Source of the DNA: Candidatus Nitrosopumilus sp.
GTDB taxonomy: Archaea; Thermoproteota; Nitrososphaeria; Nitrososphaerales; Nitrosopumilaceae
Direction: 5' to 3'
NCBI GenBank assembly: GCA_016784625.1
Contig: JADHUF010000037.1
Coordinates: 1 to 9,489 of the forward strand
Length of the DNA stretch: 9,489 nucleotides
Shown here: positions 1-6,000 of the stretch, one piece after another
Layout: every line of letters begins with the position of its first letter
How positions within the stretch are numbered: the stretch's first letter is position 1
The notes under the pieces: generated by a model
The model's input: the letters and a program-made list of their open reading frames with translations, nothing else
What the model was told of the DNA's origin: nothing
Databases searched by the model: none
Made by a program: the position numbers and the translations under genes

Positions 1-80
1 CATTACAATGAAAATTTCTAATTTTTATTCTAACTTCTTGTAATAAAATTATAAAACCATCTTCTAGAATCAGTCAAGGG

Positions 81-86
81 TTTAAA
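81..86 (+). promoter_or_regulatory. TATA-like box for the 111 start
   Basis: TTTAAA is centred about 27 nt upstream of the ATG at 111. This is the spacing of an archaeal TATA box from the transcription start, so the mRNA is probably leaderless. No Shine-Dalgarno sequence precedes the ATG, which fits. Confidence 0.5.
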
Positions 87-110
87 CTCTGTCTGAAAAG
101 TTTTCAAACA

Positions 111-995
111 ATGAACAAAATCATTATGGGAATTTTAACCATGATTGTTCTTACTCCACTGGCCTTTGCAGATTCAGATAGAGACGCAAAATTAGAATTT
201 GCAGGAACTTTGGAAGAGACTTTGGGACATTTTTGGGCATTAGAGATGAATCTTGATGAAAACAACACTGAGCTAGCAGTAGTTCATGCAACACATCCAA
301 TCTCAGAACTATATGAGACTATGGCTGAGCATCTAAAGAATAATCCTGACTTTGATCAAAAACTTCAAAATACATTATTGGAATTAAAAGACAAAGCAAG
401 TACAGATGTAAGTAGACAACAAGCTCAAGTTGCAATCGATGATGCAAAAGAGATAATTTCAGAAGCTCGAGAACTTGCAGTGGGTTCAGAACTGAGCAAT
501 GAATCTGAATTTAAGATGCAATTAATCAACCAACTTTTAGAGACCTCTAAAGTTGAATACAAAGAAGCTGTAGTTGATGGAATTATCGAAGAGATAGCAG
601 AATTTCAAGATGGTTCTGCATTCATTTGGCAATCTCAACAAATCTTCAAAACAATTGATGATGTAGACCCAATTGATTCAGAACGAATTACTGAATACTA
701 TGAACAAGTATGGTCTGATTTTGATATCAGAGCAGATCCTTTAGATGTAGTAAATTCTATAGATGCAGTAATTTATGAATTCGAAGAATTATCTGGTATT
801 CAATCAGTTACATCTGAACATGAAGAAGTATATCTTGCAAGTCTTTCTCCTCTAAAGCAACTAAAAGAAGGAGTTGTGCCACAAGATATTCAGTGTAAAT
901 CCGGAATGGACTTGATCTTCAAGCCATCAGGGGATCCTGCATGTGTAAAATTCTCTAGTATTCAAAAATTAGTGAATTGGGGTTGGGCCCAATAA
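111..995 (+). CDS. secreted helical protein with thaumarchaeal two-Cys C-terminal module
   Basis: A 294-aa exported protein of unknown function. Residues 1-20 form a signal peptide with a hydrophobic core and an AFA cleavage site before DSDRD. The body (about 25-240) is acidic and predicted mostly helical, with no recognised catalytic motif. The last ~49 residues begin SPLKQLKEGV and contain Cys262 and Cys278 (IQCKSG, PACVKF) followed by KLVNWGW. This matches a module I know from the C-termini of many thaumarchaeal secreted proteins, typically PLKQ...GV.P.D..C, then ACVK, then a K-L-x-x-x-G-W end. The pair of cysteines could form a disulfide outside the cell (inference). The start is supported by the TATA-like box at 81-86. 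The gene converges on the hydrolase gene downstream. That it is a secreted protein is secure; its role is not known. Confidence 0.85.
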   Translation: MNKIIMGILTMIVLTPLAFADSDRDAKLEFAGTLEETLGHFWALEMNLDENNTELAVVHATHPISELYETMAEHLKNNPDFDQKLQNTLLELKDKASTDVSRQQAQVAIDDAKEIISEARELAVGSELSNESEFKMQLINQLLETSKVEYKEAVVDGIIEEIAEFQDGSAFIWQSQQIFKTIDDVDPIDSERITEYYEQVWSDFDIRADPLDVVNSIDAVIYEFEELSGIQSVTSEHEEVYLASLSPLKQLKEGVVPQDIQCKSGMDLIFKPSGDPACVKFSSIQKLVNWGWAQ

Positions 996-1079
996 TACTA
1001 TTTTTTATTTCTAAATTAAAAATAATCGCAAAAAACTGACCTAATCCATTACAATAAATTTTTAAAAATCAAGATAGTT

Positions 1080-1115
1080 AGAAACTTGCCTAGTTCTGCA
1101 TAGTTTCTTTATTTT
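1080..1115. terminator. possible bidirectional terminator between convergent genes
   Basis: AGAAACT (1080-1086) and AGTTTCT (1102-1108) form a perfect 7-bp inverted repeat with a 15-nt loop. T-rich sequence follows on the plus strand (1108-1114), and a T5 stretch follows on the minus strand. It lies between the stops at 995 and 1122, so it could end transcription from either side. A separate T6 at about 1000-1005, just after the first gene, may also act as an archaeal T-tract terminator. Confidence 0.4.
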
Positions 1116-1121
1116 ACTTGA

Positions 1122-1961
1122 TCACTTTAGATTCTCATCAAAAAATCCCAAAGTTTTCTCCCATGCATCTGCAGTCTCCATTGGTGCATATCTCTCACCA
1201 GTAGGATTTGCAAACGCATGGTCAACTCCGGGATACACTATGATCTCATTACTAATTTCAAGTTGATTCAAAACTTTTTCAAATTCATTTACTTTGGATA
1301 CTGGAATTCCTTTATCAAGTTCGGCAAAAATCCCAAGTACTGGCCAGTTAATCTTTGATAGTTCATCTGAATCAGTTACTAGTTTTCCATAGTAAATAAC
1401 TGATGCATCAAGCTCATTATTTAGAGCTAAATTCAATGACTGTCCTCCACCAAAACACCACCCAATGGAGCCTATTTTTTTAGCTGAATTATTCTTCAAA
1501 TATTCTACTGCACTATTCATATTATTAATTCCATTTACTTGATCGAATTCTGATGTCATCTGTGATGCCTTTTGAGCATCAATTGCAACATCTCCAAACA
1601 AGTCAACTGCTAACACTACATATCCATGAGATGCAAGTTTCTCTGCAGTATCTTTGATGTTCTCATTTAATCCCCACCATTCATGAATCATTACAATTCC
1701 TGGAAAATTCTCCGAAGAATCAGGCTTTGCTAAAAATCCTTGATTATTCCCATAACTTGCTAGTTTAGTTTCAACATCATACTTACCAAACTCTGTAAAC
1801 GCTGAATTTGAAAATTCATAGGAATCAGAATCTGGCAATACATGTGGTGCTATGTATTCATCTTCAAAATTAACTGGGGTATGTCCGCCGCCCCCAATTA
1901 TTACCATGAGAATTAACACTGGAATGCCTACTCCTAATCCAATGATTAGATCTTTTTTCAC
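1122..1961 (-). CDS. membrane-anchored dienelactone hydrolase family protein
   Basis: A 279-aa alpha/beta hydrolase of the dienelactone hydrolase family. Residues 5-23 form an N-terminal hydrophobic anchor (or uncleaved signal), so the enzyme domain (about 62-279) probably faces outward. Visible family motifs are HEWWG with Glu94, GWCFGGG with the nucleophile Cys169, AELDKG with Asp216 and GVDHAF with His248. This gives the Cys-Asp-His triad plus the helper Glu of the family, which hydrolyses lactones and other esters. The true substrate cannot be read from sequence. The start is GTG at 1961; an overlapping ATG at 1963 runs straight into TGA and is unusable. A TAAAAAAA box (1993-2000) lies 32-39 nt upstream, suggesting a short leader. 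Membrane or surface placement is unusual beside the classic cytoplasmic enzyme. Confidence 0.9.
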   Translation of the reverse strand: MKKDLIIGLGVGIPVLILMVIIGGGGHTPVNFEDEYIAPHVLPDSDSYEFSNSAFTEFGKYDVETKLASYGNNQGFLAKPDSSENFPGIVMIHEWWGLNENIKDTAEKLASHGYVVLAVDLFGDVAIDAQKASQMTSEFDQVNGINNMNSAVEYLKNNSAKKIGSIGWCFGGGQSLNLALNNELDASVIYYGKLVTDSDELSKINWPVLGIFAELDKGIPVSKVNEFEKVLNQLEISNEIIVYPGVDHAFANPTGERYAPMETADAWEKTLGFFDENLK

Positions 1962-2041
1962 ATTAATTCTAATTCAATCTTGACAAAAAGTCTTTTTTTA
2001 ATAATAATCCAATTAAAATAGCCCAAAGAGTATGGTAAATC

Positions 2042-2122
2042 ATGGGATTTCTCAAAAGCCTAAGCCGATTCTGTATTCTCAAAAAAGTCAGAGATAGAGC
2101 AGATGATCCTGAAGAAAAATAA
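2042..2122 (+). CDS. possible 26-aa basic/acidic micro-protein
   Basis: An ATG-to-TAA frame of 26 codons (MGFLKSLSRF... ending DDPEEK). Its N-terminal half is amphipathic and basic and its C-terminal tail is acidic. Support comes from TTAAAATA at 2013-2020, centred 25-26 nt before the ATG, the same leaderless geometry as the larger genes here. It sits between the divergent hydrolase gene and the convergent zinc-protein gene and ends 7 nt short of the latter's stop. I do not recognise the family; a chance frame is possible. Confidence 0.4.
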   Translation: MGFLKSLSRFCILKKVRDRADDPEEK

Positions 2123-2129
2123 TTTGTTA

Positions 2130-2327
2130 CTATCTCTTAGAACATCCACATTCTACATACACTACTTTGAACTCTCCATCTGATTTGATATTGTGTGATA
2201 ACGGTCTACGACATTGCTGACATTCTACAAATCCGTGATATTCTTCAACTTTAACTAATTTATGGTCCCATGATTTTTTTGACTCATTCCAAAACACAGA
2301 ATTAATTTCAGTTGGATTATCACTCAT
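2130..2327 (-). CDS. small zinc-ribbon-like protein, 65 aa
   Basis: A 65-aa protein with two metal-ligand knuckles, CQQC (Cys36, Cys39) and CGC (Cys60, Cys62), separated by a short beta-like stretch (FKVVYVE). This is the layout of a small zinc ribbon, although the second knuckle is C-x-C rather than C-x2-C. His31 and His45 could also be ligands. The N-terminal half (FWNESKKSWDHKLVKVEEYHG) has a WNESKKSW patch but no known motif. The ATG has ATAATAAA (plus strand 2349-2356) 25-26 nt upstream, giving TTTATTAT as a TATA box on the minus strand. Function is unknown; nucleic acid or protein binding is typical for such ribbons, but this is inference. Confidence 0.7.
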   Translation of the reverse strand: MSDNPTEINSVFWNESKKSWDHKLVKVEEYHGFVECQQCRRPLSHNIKSDGEFKVVYVECGCSKR

Positions 2328-2348
2328 AGACTATTTAGCAATAATCAA

Positions 2349-2356
2349 ATAATAAA
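2349..2356 (-). promoter_or_regulatory. TATA-like box for the 2327 start
   Basis: TTTATTAT on the minus strand, centred 25-26 nt upstream of the ATG at 2327. It supports leaderless transcription from that ATG. Confidence 0.45.
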
Positions 2357-2470
2357 GTTCATACTAATTTTGATCGCAATTAATTCAGGCATAAAATAAC
2401 AAAACTTTGTTGAGCTAACTGTAACTATTTTTTATTCTGATTTTTTATCACATACACTATCAAACTCATT

Positions 2471-2580
2471 TCATTGAGTCAGAGACATCTCGCGGTGTTA
2501 GCTGGAAGAGCCCAAATGCTCACATAAACTAGTTTAACACATTACAGAGTCTCCAAAGCAAGGGAGACTGACTTTTTTTT
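2471..2580 (+). ncRNA. candidate structured small RNA
   Basis: Positions 2473-2572 are about 45% G+C by hand count inside flanks that are far more AT-rich, and hold no open frame. Complementary blocks nest as in a multibranched RNA: AGTCAG (2477-2482) with CTGACT (2568-2573) closes the element; GTGTTA (2495-2500) pairs with TAACAC (2535-2540) around a small GAGC/GCTC hairpin (2508-2521); and AGTCTCC (2548-2554) pairs with GGAGACT (2563-2569). The closing helix and the last hairpin share two bases, so one trims the other. T8 follows directly. A TATA-like TTTTTATC (2442-2449) predicts a start near 2471. I recognise no known class: it lacks C/D boxes and the conserved sequences of SRP RNA, RNase P RNA and tRNA. 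Confidence 0.5.
2548..2580 (+). terminator. hairpin plus T8 terminator
   Basis: A perfect 7-bp stem, AGTCTCC (2548-2554) with GGAGACT (2563-2569), has an 8-nt loop and is followed by GAC and eight T (2573-2580). The T-run is on the plus strand, whereas the neighbouring genes on both sides are on the minus strand. It therefore ends some plus-strand transcript that is not a protein gene. Confidence 0.55.
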
Positions 2581-2587
2581 CAGAGAA

Positions 2588-3562
2588 TTATTGACCTAAA
2601 ACCCATTCGTAAATAATCTTAATTTGTTCCATTACTACAGCATTTACTTGCTCTAGTTTTACTTTTAATTCTGATATCTCATTTCGTAGTGTATCATTTT
2701 CTGCTTGCAACTCTGTAATTTTTTGCTCTAGTCTGAGAACCTCTGAATCATCATAGTATACTTGAGGTTCTACATATGCATAAGTTGGTTCTACATAGTC
2801 ATATTCTCTATATTCTTTTTCATAATATTCTTCTTTTTGATAATCATCCTGTCTTTCTACTCTCTCAAAGAATGCAATTACTTTTTTTGCTTCTTCTATA
2901 GTGAGATTAGTTTCAGCAACAATTAATTCTACTAGTGCATCATGTTGTGGAGATTCCCAAAGTCTTTGAATTTTCTCCATTGGAATAATATCCATTATTC
3001 TCTGAGCTAATGGTTGAATCTCTACCCATTCAGGGTCTGATTCAAAGTATTCACGTTCATTTTGTTCATAATTATCATAATATTCATCATGATTAGTTAC
3101 TGCAGTTCCATCTGCATTGTAATCAGTATATGTTGAATCATAATCATTAATCGTTTCATCATATCTTGTATCTTTTTCGTAATCGGAATATTCTGCATCA
3201 ACTCTCTCAATTTCTTCTTGGAACATTCTTTCTAGTTCTTCAAATTCTAATAGCATTGCAGAATCAATTTCTGCTCTTGATTCATTATAAAATGAAAATA
3301 ACTCATTGTACATTGCATCAATTTCTGAATCTGAAAAATCATTTTGTTCTATCTTTTGAACTACTTCTAATTTGATCACTCCGTATTCTTGTTCTAGTTC
3401 TCTATACTGCTCATCATAGTATTGAGAGATACTCTGTCTTTTCTGCTCAAAATCACTCTCTAACTCGTAAAATCTTTGGTTAATGTCATCAGCAAAAGCG
3501 GGAACTATTGAAAACCCTACAAAGAGCATTGCAAAAAGTCCTATTGAGAGTGTTTTGTACAT
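2588..3562 (-). CDS. secreted Tyr/Glu-rich coiled-coil protein
   Basis: A 324-aa exported protein. Residues 1-23 are a signal peptide ending in PAFA before DD. Residues ~27-125 are a charged helical segment rich in Glu, Gln and Tyr. Residues ~126-175 and 240-275 are low-complexity, with repeated Tyr/Asp/Glu (TRYDETINDYDSTYTDY; EEYYEKEYREYDYVEP). Residues ~275-318 form a clear heptad coiled coil (VLRLEQKITELQAENDTL). There is no cysteine and no catalytic motif. Coiled-coil C-termini of this kind are common in thaumarchaeal secreted proteins, so a cell-surface structural or binding role is possible (inference). The start is backed by TTTAAA at 3588-3593, centred 28-29 nt upstream. The gene diverges from the SPFH gene across a 125-bp shared control region. 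Confidence 0.85.
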   Translation of the reverse strand: MYKTLSIGLFAMLFVGFSIVPAFADDINQRFYELESDFEQKRQSISQYYDEQYRELEQEYGVIKLEVVQKIEQNDFSDSEIDAMYNELFSFYNESRAEIDSAMLLEFEELERMFQEEIERVDAEYSDYEKDTRYDETINDYDSTYTDYNADGTAVTNHDEYYDNYEQNEREYFESDPEWVEIQPLAQRIMDIIPMEKIQRLWESPQHDALVELIVAETNLTIEEAKKVIAFFERVERQDDYQKEEYYEKEYREYDYVEPTYAYVEPQVYYDDSEVLRLEQKITELQAENDTLRNEISELKVKLEQVNAVVMEQIKIIYEWVLGQ

Positions 3563-3587
3563 TGTACACCAAAAATCATTTTAGACA

Positions 3588-3593
3588 TTTAAA
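3588..3593 (-). promoter_or_regulatory. TATA-like box for the 3562 start
   Basis: TTTAAA (reads the same on both strands) is centred 28-29 nt upstream of the minus-strand ATG at 3562. This implies a leaderless or nearly leaderless transcript. Confidence 0.5.
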
Positions 3594-3618
3594 GAAATGT
3601 AAGTAATTCTTAGTAATC

Positions 3619-3633
3619 CTTAACTACGTTAAG
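3619..3633. promoter_or_regulatory. palindrome in divergent promoter region, possible operator
   Basis: CTTAAC-TAC-GTTAAG is a perfect 6-bp inverted repeat with a 3-nt centre. It sits between the TATA-like boxes of the two divergent genes (3588-3593 and 3656-3663). Its symmetry and position would suit a dimeric regulator acting on both genes. In AT-rich DNA a 6-bp palindrome can arise by chance, so this is tentative. Confidence 0.25.
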
Positions 3634-3655
3634 CCAAAAATTGCGCATGCTATGG

Positions 3656-3663
3656 TATAATTA
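3656..3663 (+). promoter_or_regulatory. TATA-like box for the SPFH gene
   Basis: TATAATTA is centred 28-29 nt upstream of the ATG at 3688. This supports that ATG as the start of a leaderless or near-leaderless mRNA. Confidence 0.5.
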
Positions 3664-3687
3664 TGGCAACTAACCTTCATATTTCAT

Positions 3688-4548
3688 ATGTCACGCTATG
3701 AAAGCCCAAAAATTAACGTCAATGTGGGCGCAGCAAAGGCAGTATTAATTGGAATTATCGCATTAATTGCTATTGGAATAGTAACTGCATCTGCAGTCCA
3801 AATTGTAGATGCAGGACATCGAGGTGTTTTGTTACATTGGAATGCAGTTGATACATCAGTTCCACCATTAGATGAAGGACTACACTTTGTAGTCCCATTT
3901 GCAGACTCTGTAGTGAATATGGAAGTTAGGACATTAAAATTTGTAAAATCTACATCTTCTGCATCTAAAGACTTGCAAACTGTCTCCACTGCAGTAACTG
4001 TCAACTATCATCCTTCAGTAGACTCTATTCATCATTTGTATAAAAAAGTAGGATTAGACTATGAAAATAGAGTCATTCAACCAGCAATAGAAGAAGTTGT
4101 AAAACAAGTAACTGCAAAGTATAATGCTGAAGAATTAATCACAAAAAGACCACTTGTAAAGGCTGACATTGAATCAGAAATCACCACTCGTCTAATTGCA
4201 TTTAATATAATTACTGAAGTCGTCTCAATTACTGACTTTCAATTCTCACCACTATTTGCACGAGCAATTGAAGATAAGGTAGAAGCAGAACAACATGCAT
4301 TGCAAGCAGAAAATGATTTGAGAAGAATTGAGGTAGAAGCAAGACAACATGAAGCAACAGCAGAAGGTCTTGCTGCAGCAAATATTGCAGAAGCCAGAGG
4401 TGAAGCAGCAGCAATTGCAATTATCAATGAAGCATTAGCTACAAATCCAAATTATTTTGAATGGTTAAAGATTCAAGCATGGGATGGTAAACTGCCACTG
4501 GTAGTCGGTGAAGGTGGAACACCATTTATTTCAATACCAAATGAATAA
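3688..4548 (+). CDS. SPFH/prohibitin family membrane protein
   Basis: A 286-aa SPFH-domain protein, close in length and layout to prohibitin. There is a short N-terminal tail, one transmembrane helix at about 17-38, then the SPFH domain (about 38-200) with the family's AGHRGVLLHW and DEGLHFVVPF stretches and the VQTVS-like segment DLQTVSTAV. A long helical coiled-coil segment (about 195-250, rich in Ala, Glu, Arg) drives ring assembly in the family. The C-terminus has the usual WDGKLP motif. Prohibitins form large rings on membranes and act as scaffolds or modulators of membrane proteases; the archaeal partners are not known from sequence. No NfeD or FtsH gene is adjacent. The downstream minus-strand gene encodes a small membrane protein whose stop directly abuts this one. 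Confidence 0.93.
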   Translation: MSRYESPKINVNVGAAKAVLIGIIALIAIGIVTASAVQIVDAGHRGVLLHWNAVDTSVPPLDEGLHFVVPFADSVVNMEVRTLKFVKSTSSASKDLQTVSTAVTVNYHPSVDSIHHLYKKVGLDYENRVIQPAIEEVVKQVTAKYNAEELITKRPLVKADIESEITTRLIAFNIITEVVSITDFQFSPLFARAIEDKVEAEQHALQAENDLRRIEVEARQHEATAEGLAAANIAEARGEAAAIAIINEALATNPNYFEWLKIQAWDGKLPLVVGEGGTPFISIPNE

Positions 4549-4857
4549 TTATTTTAAATTTTTACCAGTACCTGTTTTATCTCTGATATAATCATACATT
4601 GCCAAGAATTGCTCTGGTTCATGTTGTCTGTAGTGTTTTTGTAAATGTGAAATTTCTTTTTCTGTAACTGGTTCTCCTTTGATTTCCAAATATTCTTTGA
4701 TAATTTGATATTGGGTTTTGTCAATTTTGTATTCTTTGAGTTTTTTGTTTACTGCCTTGTTTGCAGTGTAATCATGAATCACAAAACGATACAGGAAATA
4801 ACCAATTAGTCCTGAAATTGCGACTATAGTTAATGGAATGATGAGAAAAAATACCAT
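4549..4857 (-). CDS. small one-helix membrane protein, 102 aa
   Basis: A 102-aa protein from the ATG at 4857. Residues ~2-25 form a transmembrane helix (MVFFLIIPLTIVAISG...), followed by a positively charged helical cytoplasmic part of about 75 residues (NKKLKEYKIDKTQYQIIKEYL; a GEPVTEKEIS turn; HYRQHEPEQFLAMYDYI). The second half has a helix-turn-helix feel, but I recognise no family. The frame extends 4 codons further to a TTG at 4869; I prefer the ATG because TTG starts are rarer and a weak TATA-like stretch (CAAATACA region, about 4883-4892) lies 26-35 nt upstream of it. Its stop codon is directly adjacent to the SPFH stop, tail to tail with no gap. A functional link with SPFH is possible but unproven. 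Confidence 0.7.
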   Translation of the reverse strand: MVFFLIIPLTIVAISGLIGYFLYRFVIHDYTANKAVNKKLKEYKIDKTQYQIIKEYLEIKGEPVTEKEISHLQKHYRQHEPEQFLAMYDYIRDKTGTGKNLK

Positions 4858-4975
4858 ATTTTTTAACAAATCTCTTGCTATTTCATTGTATTTGTTGAGA
4901 ATTATTTTTGATAACTCTAATTTGTTGAGGCTAAAATTAGACCTAGCTAATTAGTTGCATCTAATTTTCAAATCC

Positions 4976-4982
4976 TTTAAAT
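4976..4982 (+). promoter_or_regulatory. TATA-like box that decides the 5005 start
   Basis: TTTAAAT is centred 26 nt upstream of the ATG at 5005. It overlaps the earlier in-frame ATG at 4981, which would place that codon inside the promoter. This argues for translation from 5005. Confidence 0.5.
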
Positions 4983-5004
4983 GAATAATTTACTGTACAA
5001 AACC

Positions 5005-5178
5005 ATGAAACAAGATTCGTGTAGACATTGTGGAACTGCATTAGAAGTAAAGAAGACATGTAATGTTTGCACTCAAGCAAATCAATTCTTTTGTCATAAT
5101 TGTGGATACACTACTGAAGAACAAATTCATTTTCAATGTACAATGATTAGTTTTGATCATGCATTACTAAATGCCTAG
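5005..5178 (+). CDS. Cys-rich zinc ribbon protein, 57 aa
   Basis: A 57-aa protein with three C-x2-C knuckles: CRHC (Cys6, Cys9), CNVC (Cys19, Cys22) and CHNC (Cys30, Cys33). A further Cys45 and His42 follow. Four ligands from two knuckles would make one zinc ribbon, and the remaining knuckle with Cys45 or His42 could bind a second metal. The N-terminal 33 residues resemble a compact treble zinc ribbon; no enzyme motif is present. An earlier ATG at 4981 would add 8 residues, but it overlaps the TATA-like box. It is followed after 8 nt by the 73-aa gene, whose ribosome binding site overlaps this gene's TAG, so the two are probably one transcript. Function is unknown. Confidence 0.72.
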   Translation: MKQDSCRHCGTALEVKKTCNVCTQANQFFCHNCGYTTEEQIHFQCTMISFDHALLNA

Positions 5179-5180
5179 GT
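5177..5180 (+). promoter_or_regulatory. Shine-Dalgarno overlapping upstream stop codon
   Basis: AGGT begins within the TAG stop of the 57-aa gene and lies 6 nt before the ATG at 5187. It is a core match to the archaeal anti-SD and would couple the two genes translationally. Confidence 0.45.
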
Positions 5181-5186
5181 AATTTC

Positions 5187-5408
5187 ATGACTGATTCTGA
5201 AGTTGATCAATTCATAACAGAATTTCCAAAAAAAGGATATAGTATTGTTGATTATCTTCAAGGAAGAATGCATTTTGCATTACTTGATCAAATGAAATTA
5301 ATGACTACCTCTGGAATGTCAAAAGAAAAAATCAAAACTACTCTTATTGATATGGTAACTGAAATTATAGATAATTTTGATCCTAAAAAAGAATCAAAAA
5401 GTTCTTGA
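5187..5408 (+). CDS. 73-aa helical hypothetical protein
   Basis: A 73-aa soluble protein that looks helical throughout (DSEVDQFITEF, DYLQGRMHFALLDQMKLM, SKEKIKTTLIDMVTEIIDNF), with a charged Lys/Ser-rich tail. It has no cysteine, membrane segment or motif I can name. It is the second gene of a probable operon with the 57-aa zinc protein, starting 8 nt after its stop behind an AGGT Shine-Dalgarno; genes so coupled often make partners (inference). Its last 15 nt overlap the 3' end of the 41-aa gene on the other strand, so transcripts from the two would be antisense there. Confidence 0.68.
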   Translation: MTDSEVDQFITEFPKKGYSIVDYLQGRMHFALLDQMKLMTTSGMSKEKIKTTLIDMVTEIIDNFDPKKESKSS

Positions 5409-5519
5409 TTCCATTACTCCTGATTCTGCCATGATAATTTTGTGGCATTTACAATAACAATTTGTATGTGGCATATCGTTGTCGTTTCGATACTTGCATT
5501 CTTTGGTGTGCTCTAGCAT
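5394..5519 (-). CDS. 41-aa Cys/His-rich micro-protein
   Basis: A 41-codon frame starting at ATG 5519 and ending in TGA. The first 26 residues are packed with metal ligands: His4, Cys8, His18, Cys21, Cys23, Cys25, His26 (MLEHTKECKY..., then NCYCKCHK). The C-x12-C-x-C-x-C-H spacing is not a classic zinc finger, but the density of Cys and His in AT-rich DNA is unlikely by chance and fits a metal-binding peptide. The start lies 23 nt after the stop of the Roadblock-like gene on the same strand, so it may be cotranscribed. A TATA-like ATAATTAT (5539-5546) could instead give it its own mRNA. The 3' end overlaps the convergent 73-aa gene by 15 nt. Function is unknown. Confidence 0.6.
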   Translation of the reverse strand: MLEHTKECKYRNDNDMPHTNCYCKCHKIIMAESGVMESRTF

Positions 5520-5542
5520 TGACAATTTTTAGAACTCGATAA

Positions 5543-5935
5543 TTATGCTCTAGTTGGGTCTTTACTCAATATATTTAGTACATGCTCAACAATTTGATGT
5601 TCTCCACCTGCATGAAGATCTGTTCGTACTTGATCTGAACCCATGCTGACAAAAATCAGATTATTTTCACCTAGAGGAAAAGTCATCCTTGTAATCTTTT
5701 CAAATGCGGCTACGGCATACTTGCCATTTCCAATCTTTGGGCTTAGTTCTTTTCTTCCCTTCCATGCTGATGCAGCTCTTTTCAGGGATGCTGCAGTCTC
5801 TTCTGGAGATAGATAGTTTGTAATTCCTTCTCGATGGCTAGTAGATAGTATATTTCCTTCAGTATCTGAAATTATACTATGTCTAATGTTAGGATCTGAA
5901 TCCATTATTCTCTTTAAGAGATTCTCAAATACCAT
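5543..5935 (-). CDS. Roadblock/LC7-like protein of a thaumarchaeal type (DUF6659-like)
   Basis: A 130-aa soluble protein. The core (about 16-100) alternates strands and helices in the Roadblock/LC7 manner: an IRHSIISDTEGNIL strand-turn-strand, a SHREG turn, the helix LSPEETAASLKRAASAW, then strands KIGNGKYAVAAFE, ITRMTFPLG and NLIFVSMG. The combination REG...LSPEE...W..R..LSPKIG.GKYA...EKI.R.T.P matches a small family I remember as abundant in thaumarchaea and annotated DUF6659; I am moderately sure of that name. Roadblock-fold proteins usually work as dimers that modulate small GTPases or sense signals, but no GTPase gene is adjacent. The ATG at 5935 has an AT-rich TATA-like stretch (5951-5964) upstream. 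The 41-aa Cys/His gene follows closely. Confidence 0.72.
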   Translation of the reverse strand: MVFENLLKRIMDSDPNIRHSIISDTEGNILSTSHREGITNYLSPEETAASLKRAASAWKGRKELSPKIGNGKYAVAAFEKITRMTFPLGENNLIFVSMGSDQVRTDLHAGGEHQIVEHVLNILSKDPTRA

Positions 5936-6000
5936 CTCAAATTCCTACGAATAAATATTACTTAAGGGATCCTCAAATTTTCACAAGTGAAATTTCTACT

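Noticed and set aside
1..110. A partial gene entering from the left edge
   Set aside because: All frames have early stops on both strands; only the promoter of the first gene is visible.
2471..2580. C/D-box guide RNA
   Set aside because: No RTGATGA box C and no properly placed CTGA box D pair; the CTGA at 2568-2571 is part of the terminal stem.
3166..3375. Plus-strand 69-codon frame
   Set aside because: Inside the coiled-coil gene; Leu/Gln-rich sequence is the reverse reading of Glu/Tyr codons.
3696..4427. Open frames on the minus strand within the SPFH gene (3696-4004, 4229-4427)
   Set aside because: They lie wholly inside a well-recognised gene and have biased, repetitive composition from the Ala/Glu-rich coiled coil read backwards.
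4981..5004. Earlier ATG for the 57-aa zinc protein
   Set aside because: Overlaps the TTTAAAT box that is placed for a start at 5005.
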